Part shown: positions 53,033 to 61,559 of the stretch, piece by piece
Layout of the letters: each line of letters starts with the position of its first letter
How positions within the stretch are numbered: position 1 is the first letter of the stretch
IMG/VR virus record: IMGVR_UViG_3300032294_002055
Location: 1 to 64,000 of that record
Length of the DNA stretch: 64,000 nt
DNA from: a virus
Direction: 5' to 3' (one strand)
Notes under the pieces: generated by a model
Told to the model about the DNA's origin: nothing
Seen by the model: the letters and a program-made list of their open reading frames with translations, nothing else
Database searches by the model: none
Program-made: the position numbers and the translations under genes

Positions 53033-55532
53033 ACACAAACATCTGGAGGCAACTCTAGATGGGTCTGTTGTAGGATTGATGGGACCTAATGGTTCAGGTA
53101 AATCCACCATTCTTAAATTAATTCATTTCCTGATTACTGGCTGGACACCCGCCAAGGAAACACAGGAATCATTTATCCGTAAAGTAGATCCAGACCTGGA
53201 AGTTGAACCTGCGTTTGGTTTAGCTGAAATGGAATTCTCTGCACAGGGAAACACATATAGGATTAGTCGCAAGATTGGATCTCCCTCTTCTAGAAAGCTT
53301 GCTAAGCTCGACAGTAAGGGAGCCGAAATCAAAGAAGACACCTATACTCGGGCAGATGAAATTCAGGCTACTTTAACTGATATTCTTGGTGCAGATAAAT
53401 ATGCTATTGATAATGCAGTGTTCCCGGAGCAGGGTGCCTTGGATAAAATCCTATTTGGCTCCCAGGCAGAACGTGAGGAGTTGTTGGTAAAACTTCTCCT
53501 ACTTGGACACATGCAGAAGGTAGCAGATGTAGCTGCAGGTAAGATTAAAATACTAGGCTCTGAGATCCAGGACTTCTCGACTTTGCACGATGAGTTACAG
53601 GCATCTAGAAATAGCGCAGAAGTAGATCTAGCTAATGCTGAAGAACAGCTGATGCGTACTCGCAGTTATGATGCAGAAATTAAACTGTATGAAGACTGGG
53701 AGCGTGCAGTTAATGAGCTGACATCTAATTCATCTCATCTGCTTAATGCTAAAAATGCTGCGCGTGTAAATGATGAAAAAGCTAAAGCTACGTTGGACGA
53801 ACAAGCTTCCAAACTTGGTTTAGTTTTGAAATCACCAGATGAGTTGGGCGACTGGATTGAGAAGCTTAAAAATAAAATTAAAGCTACACGCCAGACGGTG
53901 ACCACACTGCAGGATACCAAAAGTAAAGCTGTGCAGTACAAGAGCATCAAGGAACGCGTAGATAATTATAATAATGATCTTACACAGCTCAAAGCTGATT
54001 GCCCTGCTGCTGTAGACCCTAACTTGATTTCTGCTCTTGATATGGGAATCCGGGAGCAGCAGAATCGAGAACATTACAGATCACAGATCGCTGATGCTAC
54101 TACCAAAGGTAAGGAAACTCGAGACAAGATTGATAGACTTACCGAAATTGTTAATGAGCTATCCGCTGAGTTGAAGGATGTCGAAGATAAAGAACAGGTC
54201 TTATCTAATGAGAGATCATTGTTCAAAACTATCACCGATACCTGTAAGCTTGCGCTAGACAGTGGCTGTACTGCTGATTGTCCTGTATGTGGCGAAAATG
54301 TATCTCATGAAAAACTGAGGTCCAGATTCGAAACATACAATACAAAACTAATGGAAGCTTCCAATAAGCTACGCGATATTGGTGCTATTCACGCTCAGAC
54401 GAGTAAACAGCTGCGTGAAATGCAGCATGACCTTACTCAACGGCAGACGTTACTGACTGTTTATATTAAACAGTATAAAGATAACAAAGCATTACTTGAT
54501 GCTGGTGAAGATCAGGATGTGCAGGCTCTAAAAGCTGAGTTTACACGTCTAAATAATATCAATGCTAAGCGTGCTTCTGATATCAAAAATATAGAGAAGA
54601 TTGAATATGAAATTAAGAAATTAGAATTTGCTCTTCAAGGTTACACCGAAGAAGAAGTTAAAAGTTTCAATGAGTTAGACCTTACCGCTTTGGATAAAGA
54701 GGTAGTTGAACTCAATGATAAGGTCGAGCAATGGAGCTCTAAGCTGGATGAGTTGTCTAAAACTTATATGACGATCAACCAACTTATTTCAGCTAGAGAA
54801 ACGGAGATTAAACGCTCCGAGGAATTTGCTGCTGCATGTGAAAGCTTCGCTCTAAAAAGGGATGCAATCTTTGATTCTTTTCCGCCGCAACTAAAGCACT
54901 TAGTTGAGCAAGGGGGTGAGATAAAAGACACTCTGATAGAGAACAATAAAATATTTAATCAACTGGAAGCAAAAGCTGCACAGCTTAAAGTCCAAGCCAA
55001 TGGTATACGTAAACGGTTACGTGAAATTGAGGAAAAGATAAAACTAGATGCAGAGAAGCGTGCTGTTATTCAAGAGTTACAGCGCGTGGTACATGCATTC
55101 TCAAGACAAGGTATTCCCATGTCTTATGTTCAACATAAGTTTGATAGCCTTGTTAGTATGACTCAGGACAATCTGGAAATCATGGATGCGAACTTCGCTA
55201 TTATTCCGCATCCAGCGAAGCCAGTGAGTCTGCAGTTCTACCGCGTAGATGAACCGGGCCAGGTATTGTTCGATCATGACAAACTGTCAGGCGGTCAGAA
55301 GGTTAGGCTATCTATTGCCTTCCTTCTTGCTGTTCAGCAGCTAGTTATCCCCGATCTGGGCTTCTTAGTATTAGATGAGCCTTCTACCCATTTGGACGAG
55401 GAGGCTAGAGAAAATTTAAAAGAGCTCTTGCTTAATCTGAATCAACAGCTAGAAAGTACGGATACTCAAATTCTCGTCTGCGATCATGCTAGAGAACTGG
55501 AACCTGCTTTTGTAAATGTAATTCAACTATGA
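52995..55532 (+). CDS. sbcC: SbcC/Rad50-like ATPase (T4 gp46-like)
   Basis: An 845-aa SMC-like ATPase. Walker A GPNGSGKS at 30-37; long coiled coils on both sides of a zinc hook C-P-V-C near residue 430; signature LSGGQ near 764; Walker B FLVLDEPS near 790-798 with a following His. It partners with the SbcD-like nuclease. T4 gp46/47 work in recombination-dependent replication and host DNA breakdown; the same is expected here. Confidence 0.92.
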   Translation: MRIKNLLIKNLGKHKHLEATLDGSVVGLMGPNGSGKSTILKLIHFLITGWTPAKETQESFIRKVDPDLEVEPAFGLAEMEFSAQGNTYRISRKIGSPSSRKLAKLDSKGAEIKEDTYTRADEIQATLTDILGADKYAIDNAVFPEQGALDKILFGSQAEREELLVKLLLLGHMQKVADVAAGKIKILGSEIQDFSTLHDELQASRNSAEVDLANAEEQLMRTRSYDAEIKLYEDWERAVNELTSNSSHLLNAKNAARVNDEKAKATLDEQASKLGLVLKSPDELGDWIEKLKNKIKATRQTVTTLQDTKSKAVQYKSIKERVDNYNNDLTQLKADCPAAVDPNLISALDMGIREQQNREHYRSQIADATTKGKETRDKIDRLTEIVNELSAELKDVEDKEQVLSNERSLFKTITDTCKLALDSGCTADCPVCGENVSHEKLRSRFETYNTKLMEASNKLRDIGAIHAQTSKQLREMQHDLTQRQTLLTVYIKQYKDNKALLDAGEDQDVQALKAEFTRLNNINAKRASDIKNIEKIEYEIKKLEFALQGYTEEEVKSFNELDLTALDKEVVELNDKVEQWSSKLDELSKTYMTINQLISARETEIKRSEEFAAACESFALKRDAIFDSFPPQLKHLVEQGGEIKDTLIENNKIFNQLEAKAAQLKVQANGIRKRLREIEEKIKLDAEKRAVIQELQRVVHAFSRQGIPMSYVQHKFDSLVSMTQDNLEIMDANFAIIPHPAKPVSLQFYRVDEPGQVLFDHDKLSGGQKVRLSIAFLLAVQQLVIPDLGFLVLDEPSTHLDEEARENLKELLLNLNQQLESTDTQILVCDHARELEPAFVNVIQL

Positions 55533-56011
55533 GTGATGTAGCTACTCTGTATAATGTGAAGATCAAACTGACTTCTTCATGGCTGGGCAATCAAAGAACT
55601 CGAGAAAACGTACGTCGTTTTCGCCGGGATCGAGATGGTAAACTTGCTGTAGATATGGCTCAATGGAGCTGGACCTTTCAGCAAGCTGCCGAAGCTTTGC
55701 ATATGTCAGACATTGATACGGATACTATTCGTCCACAGATGAATATCGATCCTCCATCTTTAGTTTTATACAGACGTAACTACACTCACAAAAATAAGCA
55801 GCAGCACGAAATGTTTGAAGCCATTCGCGAAAACTGTGTTTTAACAATCAAAGTTTTAGTGACGGCTACAGACAAGCAAGATAAGTTTGCTCCAGATCTG
55901 GCTAGGCTCAGAGACATATTCAAATTCACTGGTATGTTTCTGGGTCTCAGCCCTTGGGGCGGTCAATACGGCTATGGTCGTTTTGATGTAGAAGACATAA
56001 CCCCATTGTAA
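55529..56011 (+). CDS. 160-aa protein coupled to sbcC
   Basis: A mixed protein with no recognised motif. It overlaps the sbcC stop (ATGA-type), so translation is coupled. The C-terminus is Gly/aromatic-rich (FLGLSPWGGQYGYGRFDV). A role linked to recombination is possible only by context. Confidence 0.6.
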   Translation: MSDVATLYNVKIKLTSSWLGNQRTRENVRRFRRDRDGKLAVDMAQWSWTFQQAAEALHMSDIDTDTIRPQMNIDPPSLVLYRRNYTHKNKQQHEMFEAIRENCVLTIKVLVTATDKQDKFAPDLARLRDIFKFTGMFLGLSPWGGQYGYGRFDVEDITPL

Positions 56012-56035
56012 AACAACAAACATTAAAATAATATT

Positions 56036-56332
56036 ATGGCAGAAAAATCTCTAGATGTAACTTCAATAGCAGACGCTCAACAAAAAGTCTCAGACATACA
56101 AGTCGTAGGTAATGGTGATTTATTTAAGGTGCTGTGCAAGGCCTCGTCCAAATCTCAAGGCTGGATGAAGTCTACAAAAGCTATGCAGTTGTATAACGGT
56201 TGTGTGGTGCAAGTCACTACACAGCAAGGCGACAATGTAGCGGAGGCACTAACCTTTGTTCCTGATGTGTACATCGTTCCTGACGTGAACGGAGGTCACA
56301 GGCTTATGGTAAAAGGAGAAGAGTACCTTTAA
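56036..56332 (+). CDS. 98-aa small protein
   Basis: A small beta-rich protein (NGCVVQVTTQQGDNVAEALTFVPDVYIVPDVNGG). No family recognised. The last gene before a terminator. Confidence 0.55.
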   Translation: MAEKSLDVTSIADAQQKVSDIQVVGNGDLFKVLCKASSKSQGWMKSTKAMQLYNGCVVQVTTQQGDNVAEALTFVPDVYIVPDVNGGHRLMVKGEEYL

Positions 56333-56364
56333 GCTTATTTGTAAGCAGTAATGTTTAATTCAAA

Positions 56365-56402
56365 TATAATACGGGATAGTAATATGTCCCGTATTATATT
56401 TT
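56365..56402 (+). terminator. Rho-independent terminator
   Basis: A 12-bp perfect stem (56365-56376 with 56387-56398) followed by TTTT. Ends the sbcD-sbcC operon. Confidence 0.85.
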
Positions 56403-56470
56403 ATTATGTGATGAAATCAGACCTCTTTAATTTACTTATCAGAAATAATAAATTTGAATGAGACAATGAA

Positions 56471-56815
56471 ATGACACAAGAAGAAAAAAATATCAAACTA
56501 GCTGAGGCCGATGGTTGGAAACTGGAGTGGAGAACCATCAGAGGTAAGCGAGTTAGGCGCGCAGTCAAAAAGGCTCCAGGCGTAGTATATCAAAGAGAAA
56601 CTTTCTTTAACTACTTTGAAGATTTGAATGCGGTGCATGAGTTGTGGCTATCATTACCAAGAGTAAGTCGAATACTAGTTGTAGCTAACTTAGCAGACAT
56701 GCTCGGCCTACCAAAAGGCGAAGAAGACGAAATCGGTGAATTGGAGGAAGCATTATTTTCCGCCACCGCCGCGCAACGCGCCGAAGCAATAGGTAAAACT
56801 TTAAAACTATGGTAA
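56471..56815 (+). CDS. Phage ABA sandwich-type small protein, copy 1
   Basis: A 114-aa protein with the layout of the phage ABA-sandwich family: EEKNIxLAxADGWxLxW at the N-terminus, NYFEDLNAVHELW in the middle and RAEAIGKTLKLW at the end. The family is widespread in phages and of unknown function. The next gene is a paralogue, with 47 bases of identical DNA at the 3' end. The start at 56471 is the only one before the conserved N-terminus. Confidence 0.7.
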   Translation: MTQEEKNIKLAEADGWKLEWRTIRGKRVRRAVKKAPGVVYQRETFFNYFEDLNAVHELWLSLPRVSRILVVANLADMLGLPKGEEDEIGELEEALFSATAAQRAEAIGKTLKLW

Positions 56816-56821
56816 ACTATG
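56775..56821 (+). repeat. 47-base direct repeat, copy A
   Basis: Identical to 57207-57253; covers the conserved C-terminal codons, the stop and the ATG of the following gene. Confidence 0.85.
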
Positions 56822-57247
56822 AAACAGGAAGAAAAAAATATCTTACTTGCTAAGGCCGATGGCTGGCGACTTCGCTGGCAAAACAGAGGTGGTGGTGATT
56901 TATTCGATGAAAAACCAGATGGGCATGCCTGGCAAGTTTGGACACCGCCTCAAAAATGGTGGGATACCCTCGCTGGAAAAACGGCAATACGAACTGGTGA
57001 TTTTTCTATTTGCGCTCCACCTAATTATTTTGAAGATTTGAATGCAGTACATGAGTTGGAGGAGCTGGTTTGGATTGATCGATATCGTTACGACTACAAC
57101 AATAATCTTGACCGTGTGGTTGGCGCAACTCCAGTAAAAGGCCACGAAAGTAAGGTCGGACCTTGGTTTTATGAAGGTACTAAAGCACGTCGTGCCACCG
57201 CAGCCGAACGCGCCGAAGCAATAGGTAAAACTTTAAAACTATGGTAA
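56819..57247 (+). CDS. Phage ABA sandwich-type small protein, copy 2
   Basis: A 142-aa paralogue of the previous gene sharing EEKNIxLAxADGW, NYFEDLNAVHEL and the C-terminal RAEAIGKTLKLW. The middle is expanded. The start ATG overlaps the 47-base repeat. Tandem duplicates with perfect ends point to a recent duplication or exchange. Confidence 0.7.
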   Translation: MKQEEKNILLAKADGWRLRWQNRGGGDLFDEKPDGHAWQVWTPPQKWWDTLAGKTAIRTGDFSICAPPNYFEDLNAVHELEELVWIDRYRYDYNNNLDRVVGATPVKGHESKVGPWFYEGTKARRATAAERAEAIGKTLKLW

Positions 57248-57253
57248 ACTATG
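57207..57253 (+). repeat. 47-base direct repeat, copy B
   Basis: Identical to 56775-56821; ends in the ATG of the 49-aa membrane protein gene. Confidence 0.85.
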
Positions 57254-57400
57254 TTTGAAGGATTTGATACAGGCTCACCATGGGGCGATGAAGACGGGCA
57301 ACCAGAACCACCGCCTCCTCCTTGGTATATTCAAATTCTAATTTTGATTACAGTAGCTGCAATTATTTGGGCTATTTACGAAGGTATTAAAAGTTTATAA
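57251..57400 (+). CDS. 49-aa membrane protein with Pro-rich N-terminus
   Basis: A small frame of 49 codons. The first 24 residues are acidic and Pro-rich (QPEPPPPPW); residues about 26-44 (IQILILITVAAIIWAIYEGI) are a clear transmembrane helix. The start lies on the end of the 47-base repeat and it stops two bases before the helicase gene. Function unknown; size and topology fit a phage inner-membrane microprotein. Confidence 0.6.
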   Translation: MFEGFDTGSPWGDEDGQPEPPPPPWYIQILILITVAAIIWAIYEGIKSL

Positions 57401-57402
57401 TA

Positions 57403-58842
57403 ATGAGTAAAGAAGTACATCTCATGTGGGATGATTCTGTACTGACTATTGCCCCGTCCAGCCCTGCGCTGGAAAAGTTTCTAACTTATCGGGAAAAGAC
57501 GTTGGCTCAGGATCCAAAATGCCCATGGAAAAAAGTTACCAAGGTAACTGTAAATCCTTTATATAAAGTCGTCAGCCAGCAGAATGGATACAATGTTATC
57601 CAAACCATGCAGGGCATGTGGCTTAAAGTAAAAACATTTCTAGAGACGAATGGATGGGATGTAAAGTTCTATGACATGCGCATAGCCTTCCCTAAACCTC
57701 GTTTAGATTTAATGTGTGGTTTCAGGTTTAAGCAGCAGGAATTGCTGACTTCATTTTTGAACACCAACTGCAGCGGCTTACTTGGTGCGCCCACGCGGTA
57801 CGGAAAAACGACATTAATTAAAAATACATTAAGAGCATTTCCAAATGTTCACACTGTAGTCACTGCTCCCGGTGCAGATCTAGTTAAACAGCTTTATGAG
57901 GATGTTAAAGAAGCACTCCCGCATAGAGAGGTTAAACTTATTGGCGCAGGTTCAAATAAGAGTCCATGCGATGACATCAATGTCGTTAGCATGGATAGCT
58001 TACATAAGTGTGACGCTGCTGCTTGTAAATTATTATTGATTGATGAGCCGCATGCATGTGTCACAGACAGTCGTTTACCTGAACTGACTAAGTTTGATAA
58101 GGCACGTCGCATTGGCTATGGCGCTACACTTAAAGGTAGATTCGATCAACGCGACATTCTAATTGAAGCTTTGATTGGTCCCGTAATTGCAGAACGCACA
58201 TTCCAAGAAGCTGTAGCTGAAGGTGCTGTGTGTCCTCTAATTGTATACATGATTGTCATACCTTTAACTGGTCATGCCGATGATCGTGATCGCGCGTACA
58301 AGGCGCATTTATTTAAAGGCGAGCGTGTAGCAAAAGCTGTGCGTTGGATTTGTCATGAACTTCTTCCTCAGGACTGGCAGACTCTGCTTTTTATTAAAAA
58401 TGAAGAACAGGCTGAATACTTTTTAGATTGGGTTGGGCAGGATGGCACTATTGCCATGGCCAAACGCATGACTAAAACAGAGCGAGAAGAGCTCATGGAG
58501 AGAATGCGTGGTGATGAAATTAAACGCTGCCTGGCTAGCGAAATCTATGCGCAGGGCGTTACATTCAATCATGTCCGTTCTCTTATTAACCTGAGTGGCG
58601 GAGGAGCGAATACATCTACAATTCAGAAACCTGGCAGACTTGCAGAAGTTCGTCCAGATAAGAAGTGTGGCGTAGTATTCGATTTCTTCTTTACCCCGGG
58701 AACTGGGAAGGGTGGCGGTATACAAGCTTTATACAGAGAGTCTATGGCTCGAGTTAAAGCTTATACTGAAAAAGGTTATGAGATTATTTTCGTAGACAGT
58801 TATAATGAGCTTGAGTCTTCGTTTAAGACTAAAGCTATATGA
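57403..58842 (+). CDS. Superfamily 2 DNA helicase (UvsW-like)
   Basis: A 479-aa helicase with RecA-like domains. Motif I GAPTRYGKTT (about 128-137); DExH motif II as DEPH (about 213-216); motif III-like YGATLKG; motif V/VI region with INLSGGGA and QKPGRLAEVRP (about 408-418), a variant of Q-x-x-G-R-x-x-R. About 110 N-terminal residues precede the core, as in T4 UvsW. T4 UvsW handles branched DNA and R-loops. Conserved gene order next to sbcCD fits this role. Confidence 0.8.
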   Translation: MSKEVHLMWDDSVLTIAPSSPALEKFLTYREKTLAQDPKCPWKKVTKVTVNPLYKVVSQQNGYNVIQTMQGMWLKVKTFLETNGWDVKFYDMRIAFPKPRLDLMCGFRFKQQELLTSFLNTNCSGLLGAPTRYGKTTLIKNTLRAFPNVHTVVTAPGADLVKQLYEDVKEALPHREVKLIGAGSNKSPCDDINVVSMDSLHKCDAAACKLLLIDEPHACVTDSRLPELTKFDKARRIGYGATLKGRFDQRDILIEALIGPVIAERTFQEAVAEGAVCPLIVYMIVIPLTGHADDRDRAYKAHLFKGERVAKAVRWICHELLPQDWQTLLFIKNEEQAEYFLDWVGQDGTIAMAKRMTKTEREELMERMRGDEIKRCLASEIYAQGVTFNHVRSLINLSGGGANTSTIQKPGRLAEVRPDKKCGVVFDFFFTPGTGKGGGIQALYRESMARVKAYTEKGYEIIFVDSYNELESSFKTKAI

Positions 58843-59186
58843 ACATGTCGCATAAAAGATTCAATATGATTCATCTGTTACGCAACCTCGCTAGATTTTT
58901 TACTAGCTATCAAATAGCTTTACCTTGGAAGATAGGAGACACAGTCGTCGATGACCTGACAATGACCTTGGCTAAAATTCAAGGTATTGAATGGTCAGAG
59001 GGAAAAGTTATTGATTCCAAAGGACGCAGGCAGCATTATTCTGGCTGCGTAGTCCTATGGTTAGACAATGATTATCTTGACGGAGGTCGTCATCCATGGG
59101 AAGTAAGTGACCCACTATCAACTGAGGAAATATCTAAATGGGACGTATCTCTAAAAAATTACAGGAAGAAAAGCCAAGGTGGTTAA
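58839..59186 (+). CDS. 115-aa small protein downstream of the helicase
   Basis: Starts on the helicase stop (ATGA overlap). Beta-rich with GDTVVDDLT and a C-terminal GGRHPWEVSDPL motif. No family name known to me. It is coupled to both neighbours. Confidence 0.6.
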   Translation: MNMSHKRFNMIHLLRNLARFFTSYQIALPWKIGDTVVDDLTMTLAKIQGIEWSEGKVIDSKGRRQHYSGCVVLWLDNDYLDGGRHPWEVSDPLSTEEISKWDVSLKNYRKKSQGG

Positions 59187-59374
59187 TGACCCCTGAAGAG
59201 TTGGATCATGCTGATGGCTGGTTCATCTATCGTAGGTTTAAAAATAAAACAGAAATGGCTGTCTTTGTTAATGATCCTGGCAACATCGTTGACTTAGACC
59301 ATCGCTATCCTATAGAAAATTATAGACGTAAATTAGATATAGATAAGCACTACATTGCACTACTGAGACGTTAA
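59186..59374 (+). CDS. 62-aa small protein
   Basis: I use the ATG at 59186, which overlaps the previous stop as TAATG in the style of this genome; an upstream ATG at 59138 would add 16 basic residues and a 49-base overlap. The protein begins MTPEELDHADGW and has no known motif. Confidence 0.55.
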   Translation: MTPEELDHADGWFIYRRFKNKTEMAVFVNDPGNIVDLDHRYPIENYRRKLDIDKHYIALLRR

Positions 59375-60012
59375 TGAACGATGATCGCCTAGACGCTGTT
59401 GCTAGAGAAATTCGTAGCCATTACATAGAGAGAAAGCGTGCATTATACAACGACACCTACAAGGTGAAAGCTGGTGACTTTGTTCACTGGCAAAAAGCTG
59501 CAAGACTATGCGAGGAGTTAAAAGCTGCTCCAGAAGTATTTGTAGATGCTGCCTTTTCTCAATGTCGGTCTACGCTTGGTCCTTTTCCAAATGCGATGTA
59601 TGGGCCTGCATGCCGTAACTGGTACACAGCCCATACCGCAGCACGAAAGGCTTATAGACAAGCTAAAGATGCCGCAGAATTAGCAGGGAGAGATCCCATG
59701 TTTGATGCTGAGTCAGATAGTAGCGTTGTCGATTTAAAATATGAAATTGATTTTGTTGAGCGCTCTTTAATTAGGTTAACCGGGACTAAACAAATTAATG
59801 CTGTCACTATTGAATACTTGAACAGCTTGACCACAAGCTACCCAGCACACATTCGTGTTTTGCTTGGGAATGGTAATGATAAGATAAAATTATTCTTCGG
59901 AAAAGATGCCTTAGATTTTTACAACACAAGGCCGCATATGTATCGCGCAGCCCAAACCCTTGGTTATCCAATTAGAGATATTTTGATATGGCTAAGTGCT
60001 CGAAACAATTAG
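59374..60012 (+). CDS. 212-aa helical protein before the DnaB-like helicase
   Basis: A mostly helical soluble protein (RKAYRQAKDAAELAGRD) starting on the previous stop. It overlaps the helicase gene by 25 bases. No family recognised; position suggests a replication-associated role, such as an accessory factor, but this is only context. Confidence 0.55.
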   Translation: MNDDRLDAVAREIRSHYIERKRALYNDTYKVKAGDFVHWQKAARLCEELKAAPEVFVDAAFSQCRSTLGPFPNAMYGPACRNWYTAHTAARKAYRQAKDAAELAGRDPMFDAESDSSVVDLKYEIDFVERSLIRLTGTKQINAVTIEYLNSLTTSYPAHIRVLLGNGNDKIKLFFGKDALDFYNTRPHMYRAAQTLGYPIRDILIWLSARNN

Positions 60013-61502
60013 AAACTTATATAGACAACAATTACAAATGGTTCGAACAAGCCGTTGTAGCTGTTTGCAGAACAAATCTTCAAAGTTTTAAAAAATTCAG
60101 CCCAGTGCTGTGTTTAAAGTCTGGGTTTAAAGATAAACATTCAGATGATTTTGAGGAACACTATCACAACATAATCTATGATGCCATTCGTGGATATAAT
60201 AGTTTATTTGAAGGTGCTAGCGAAAGCGTATTCAGACCTATAGGTACTCAACAGTTACAAACCATGCTCCATGAGCGTGCTAGTAAAGGCGAGATTGTAG
60301 GGTTCTCTGAAATTCCAGATATTATTAAATACTTTGTAGAAGCTATTGAGCCGTTCCCTGGCGGGGAAGACACAGCGTATATAGTTAATACAGGTATACC
60401 ATATTATCTAAAGAACATTAGAGCTAAGAAGATTATTAACAGTGCTTCTTTGCTTGGTGCTAATCTGGATGATTTGACTTTGTTATGTGAAGCGGATGTT
60501 ACGCTTATCAACAAGCTAGATGACGGAGGTAAACTCCTCATTGATATCCCGGATAGAATTGAACTCGCTGACATTTCTGAGTTTGATGATCCTAACAAAG
60601 TTCTTATTGAAACTTTAGATTGTGACATACCTAAATTGAATGAAACTATTTCTTCATTCAGAAAAGGGCATGCCTATTTATTTATCGGAGGTACTGGTTC
60701 TGGTAAAACTATTATTGCTTGCCAGTTAGCAGCTGCTTTCTCTTATATTAATGGAGCATCTGGTTTGTATATCTCTACGGAGCAAAAACACGACGAGCTA
60801 TACAGACGTATCGTTTCTAATAAGTGCAGTATTCCACATCGCACTATTAGTAATGGGATTTTTAAAGATAAGCTTACACCTAATGAGCTTCAGAGATATT
60901 TAGATTTCAGACAGAAGGCAAACAACCTTAACTCTGGAGATGCTCAATTTATTAACTGGGGTAACTTTCAAAAACAGGCAGACATCAACATGATCAAAAA
61001 GATTGAAGATGAAATTGACCTGTATGAAAAAGATAGCGGTAAGAAAGTTGAATATGTAATTCTTGACTGGATTGGCGGTGCGTTGGGATCCATGGCAGAA
61101 GCGGGAGATAAAACTCGCCACATCTACCAGGCTGCAGCCGACGCGTTAGAAGAGCTTTGCCGTAAAAGAAATTTTGTGGCTATTGCTTTTGCTCAGGCTG
61201 TACCATCATCCGTTAATAAAGTTAAGATCGATTCACAAGATCTTTCTGAGTGTAAAACCATGGGCAGAAATTATTCTGCTATCATTGGTATATCCAGCTT
61301 GTACTCGGAAGAGTATGCCAAGCAGGTAGATCAAGAAAAGAATAAGAAACGCAAAGATTATAGGGTGGGCTCTGAATTAGACGAAGCCGCTACCTATGGC
61401 ACGAAGCAGTTCTTATTTATTTCAAAGTCTAGGTTTGGCGATCCAAAAGCTGTGCCATTCAAAAGAGAATACGAGTATCAAAGAATCGCACCATGGGTGT
61501 GA
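59988..61502 (+). CDS. Replicative DNA helicase, DnaB / T4 gp41-like
   Basis: A 504-aa RecA-fold helicase. The N-terminal 220 residues are helical, as in DnaB. Walker A GGTGSGKT at about 235-242 after KGHAYLFI; Walker B YVILDWIGG near 357-365; a conserved Q/T stretch (AIAFAQAV, about 400) and a C-terminal SKSRFG arginine-finger-like strand. It unwinds DNA at the fork together with the primase at 62914. The start overlaps the previous gene by 25 bases. Confidence 0.8.
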   Translation: MAKCSKQLETYIDNNYKWFEQAVVAVCRTNLQSFKKFSPVLCLKSGFKDKHSDDFEEHYHNIIYDAIRGYNSLFEGASESVFRPIGTQQLQTMLHERASKGEIVGFSEIPDIIKYFVEAIEPFPGGEDTAYIVNTGIPYYLKNIRAKKIINSASLLGANLDDLTLLCEADVTLINKLDDGGKLLIDIPDRIELADISEFDDPNKVLIETLDCDIPKLNETISSFRKGHAYLFIGGTGSGKTIIACQLAAAFSYINGASGLYISTEQKHDELYRRIVSNKCSIPHRTISNGIFKDKLTPNELQRYLDFRQKANNLNSGDAQFINWGNFQKQADINMIKKIEDEIDLYEKDSGKKVEYVILDWIGGALGSMAEAGDKTRHIYQAAADALEELCRKRNFVAIAFAQAVPSSVNKVKIDSQDLSECKTMGRNYSAIIGISSLYSEEYAKQVDQEKNKKRKDYRVGSELDEAATYGTKQFLFISKSRFGDPKAVPFKREYEYQRIAPWV

Positions 61503-61523
61503 AAAAAACTTCACATTTGTGTT

Positions 61524-61555
61524 GCGCGACCATCGCGCCTTGCTAACATCGCGCC
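61524..61555 (+). promoter_or_regulatory. GC-rich palindrome and direct repeats upstream of the 488-aa gene
   Basis: A 15-base palindrome GCGCGACCATCGCGC (61524-61538) and two direct repeats CATCGCGCC (61531-61539 and 61547-61555) at a 16-base period. This GC-rich patch stands out in an AT-leaning genome and sits in the gap between the DnaB-like and next gene. Operator or host-factor site are possible. Confidence 0.4.
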
Positions 61556-61559
61556 CCTT

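Noticed and set aside
56351-56461. 36-codon open frame
   Set aside because: It covers the terminator hairpin and has no SD or family likeness.
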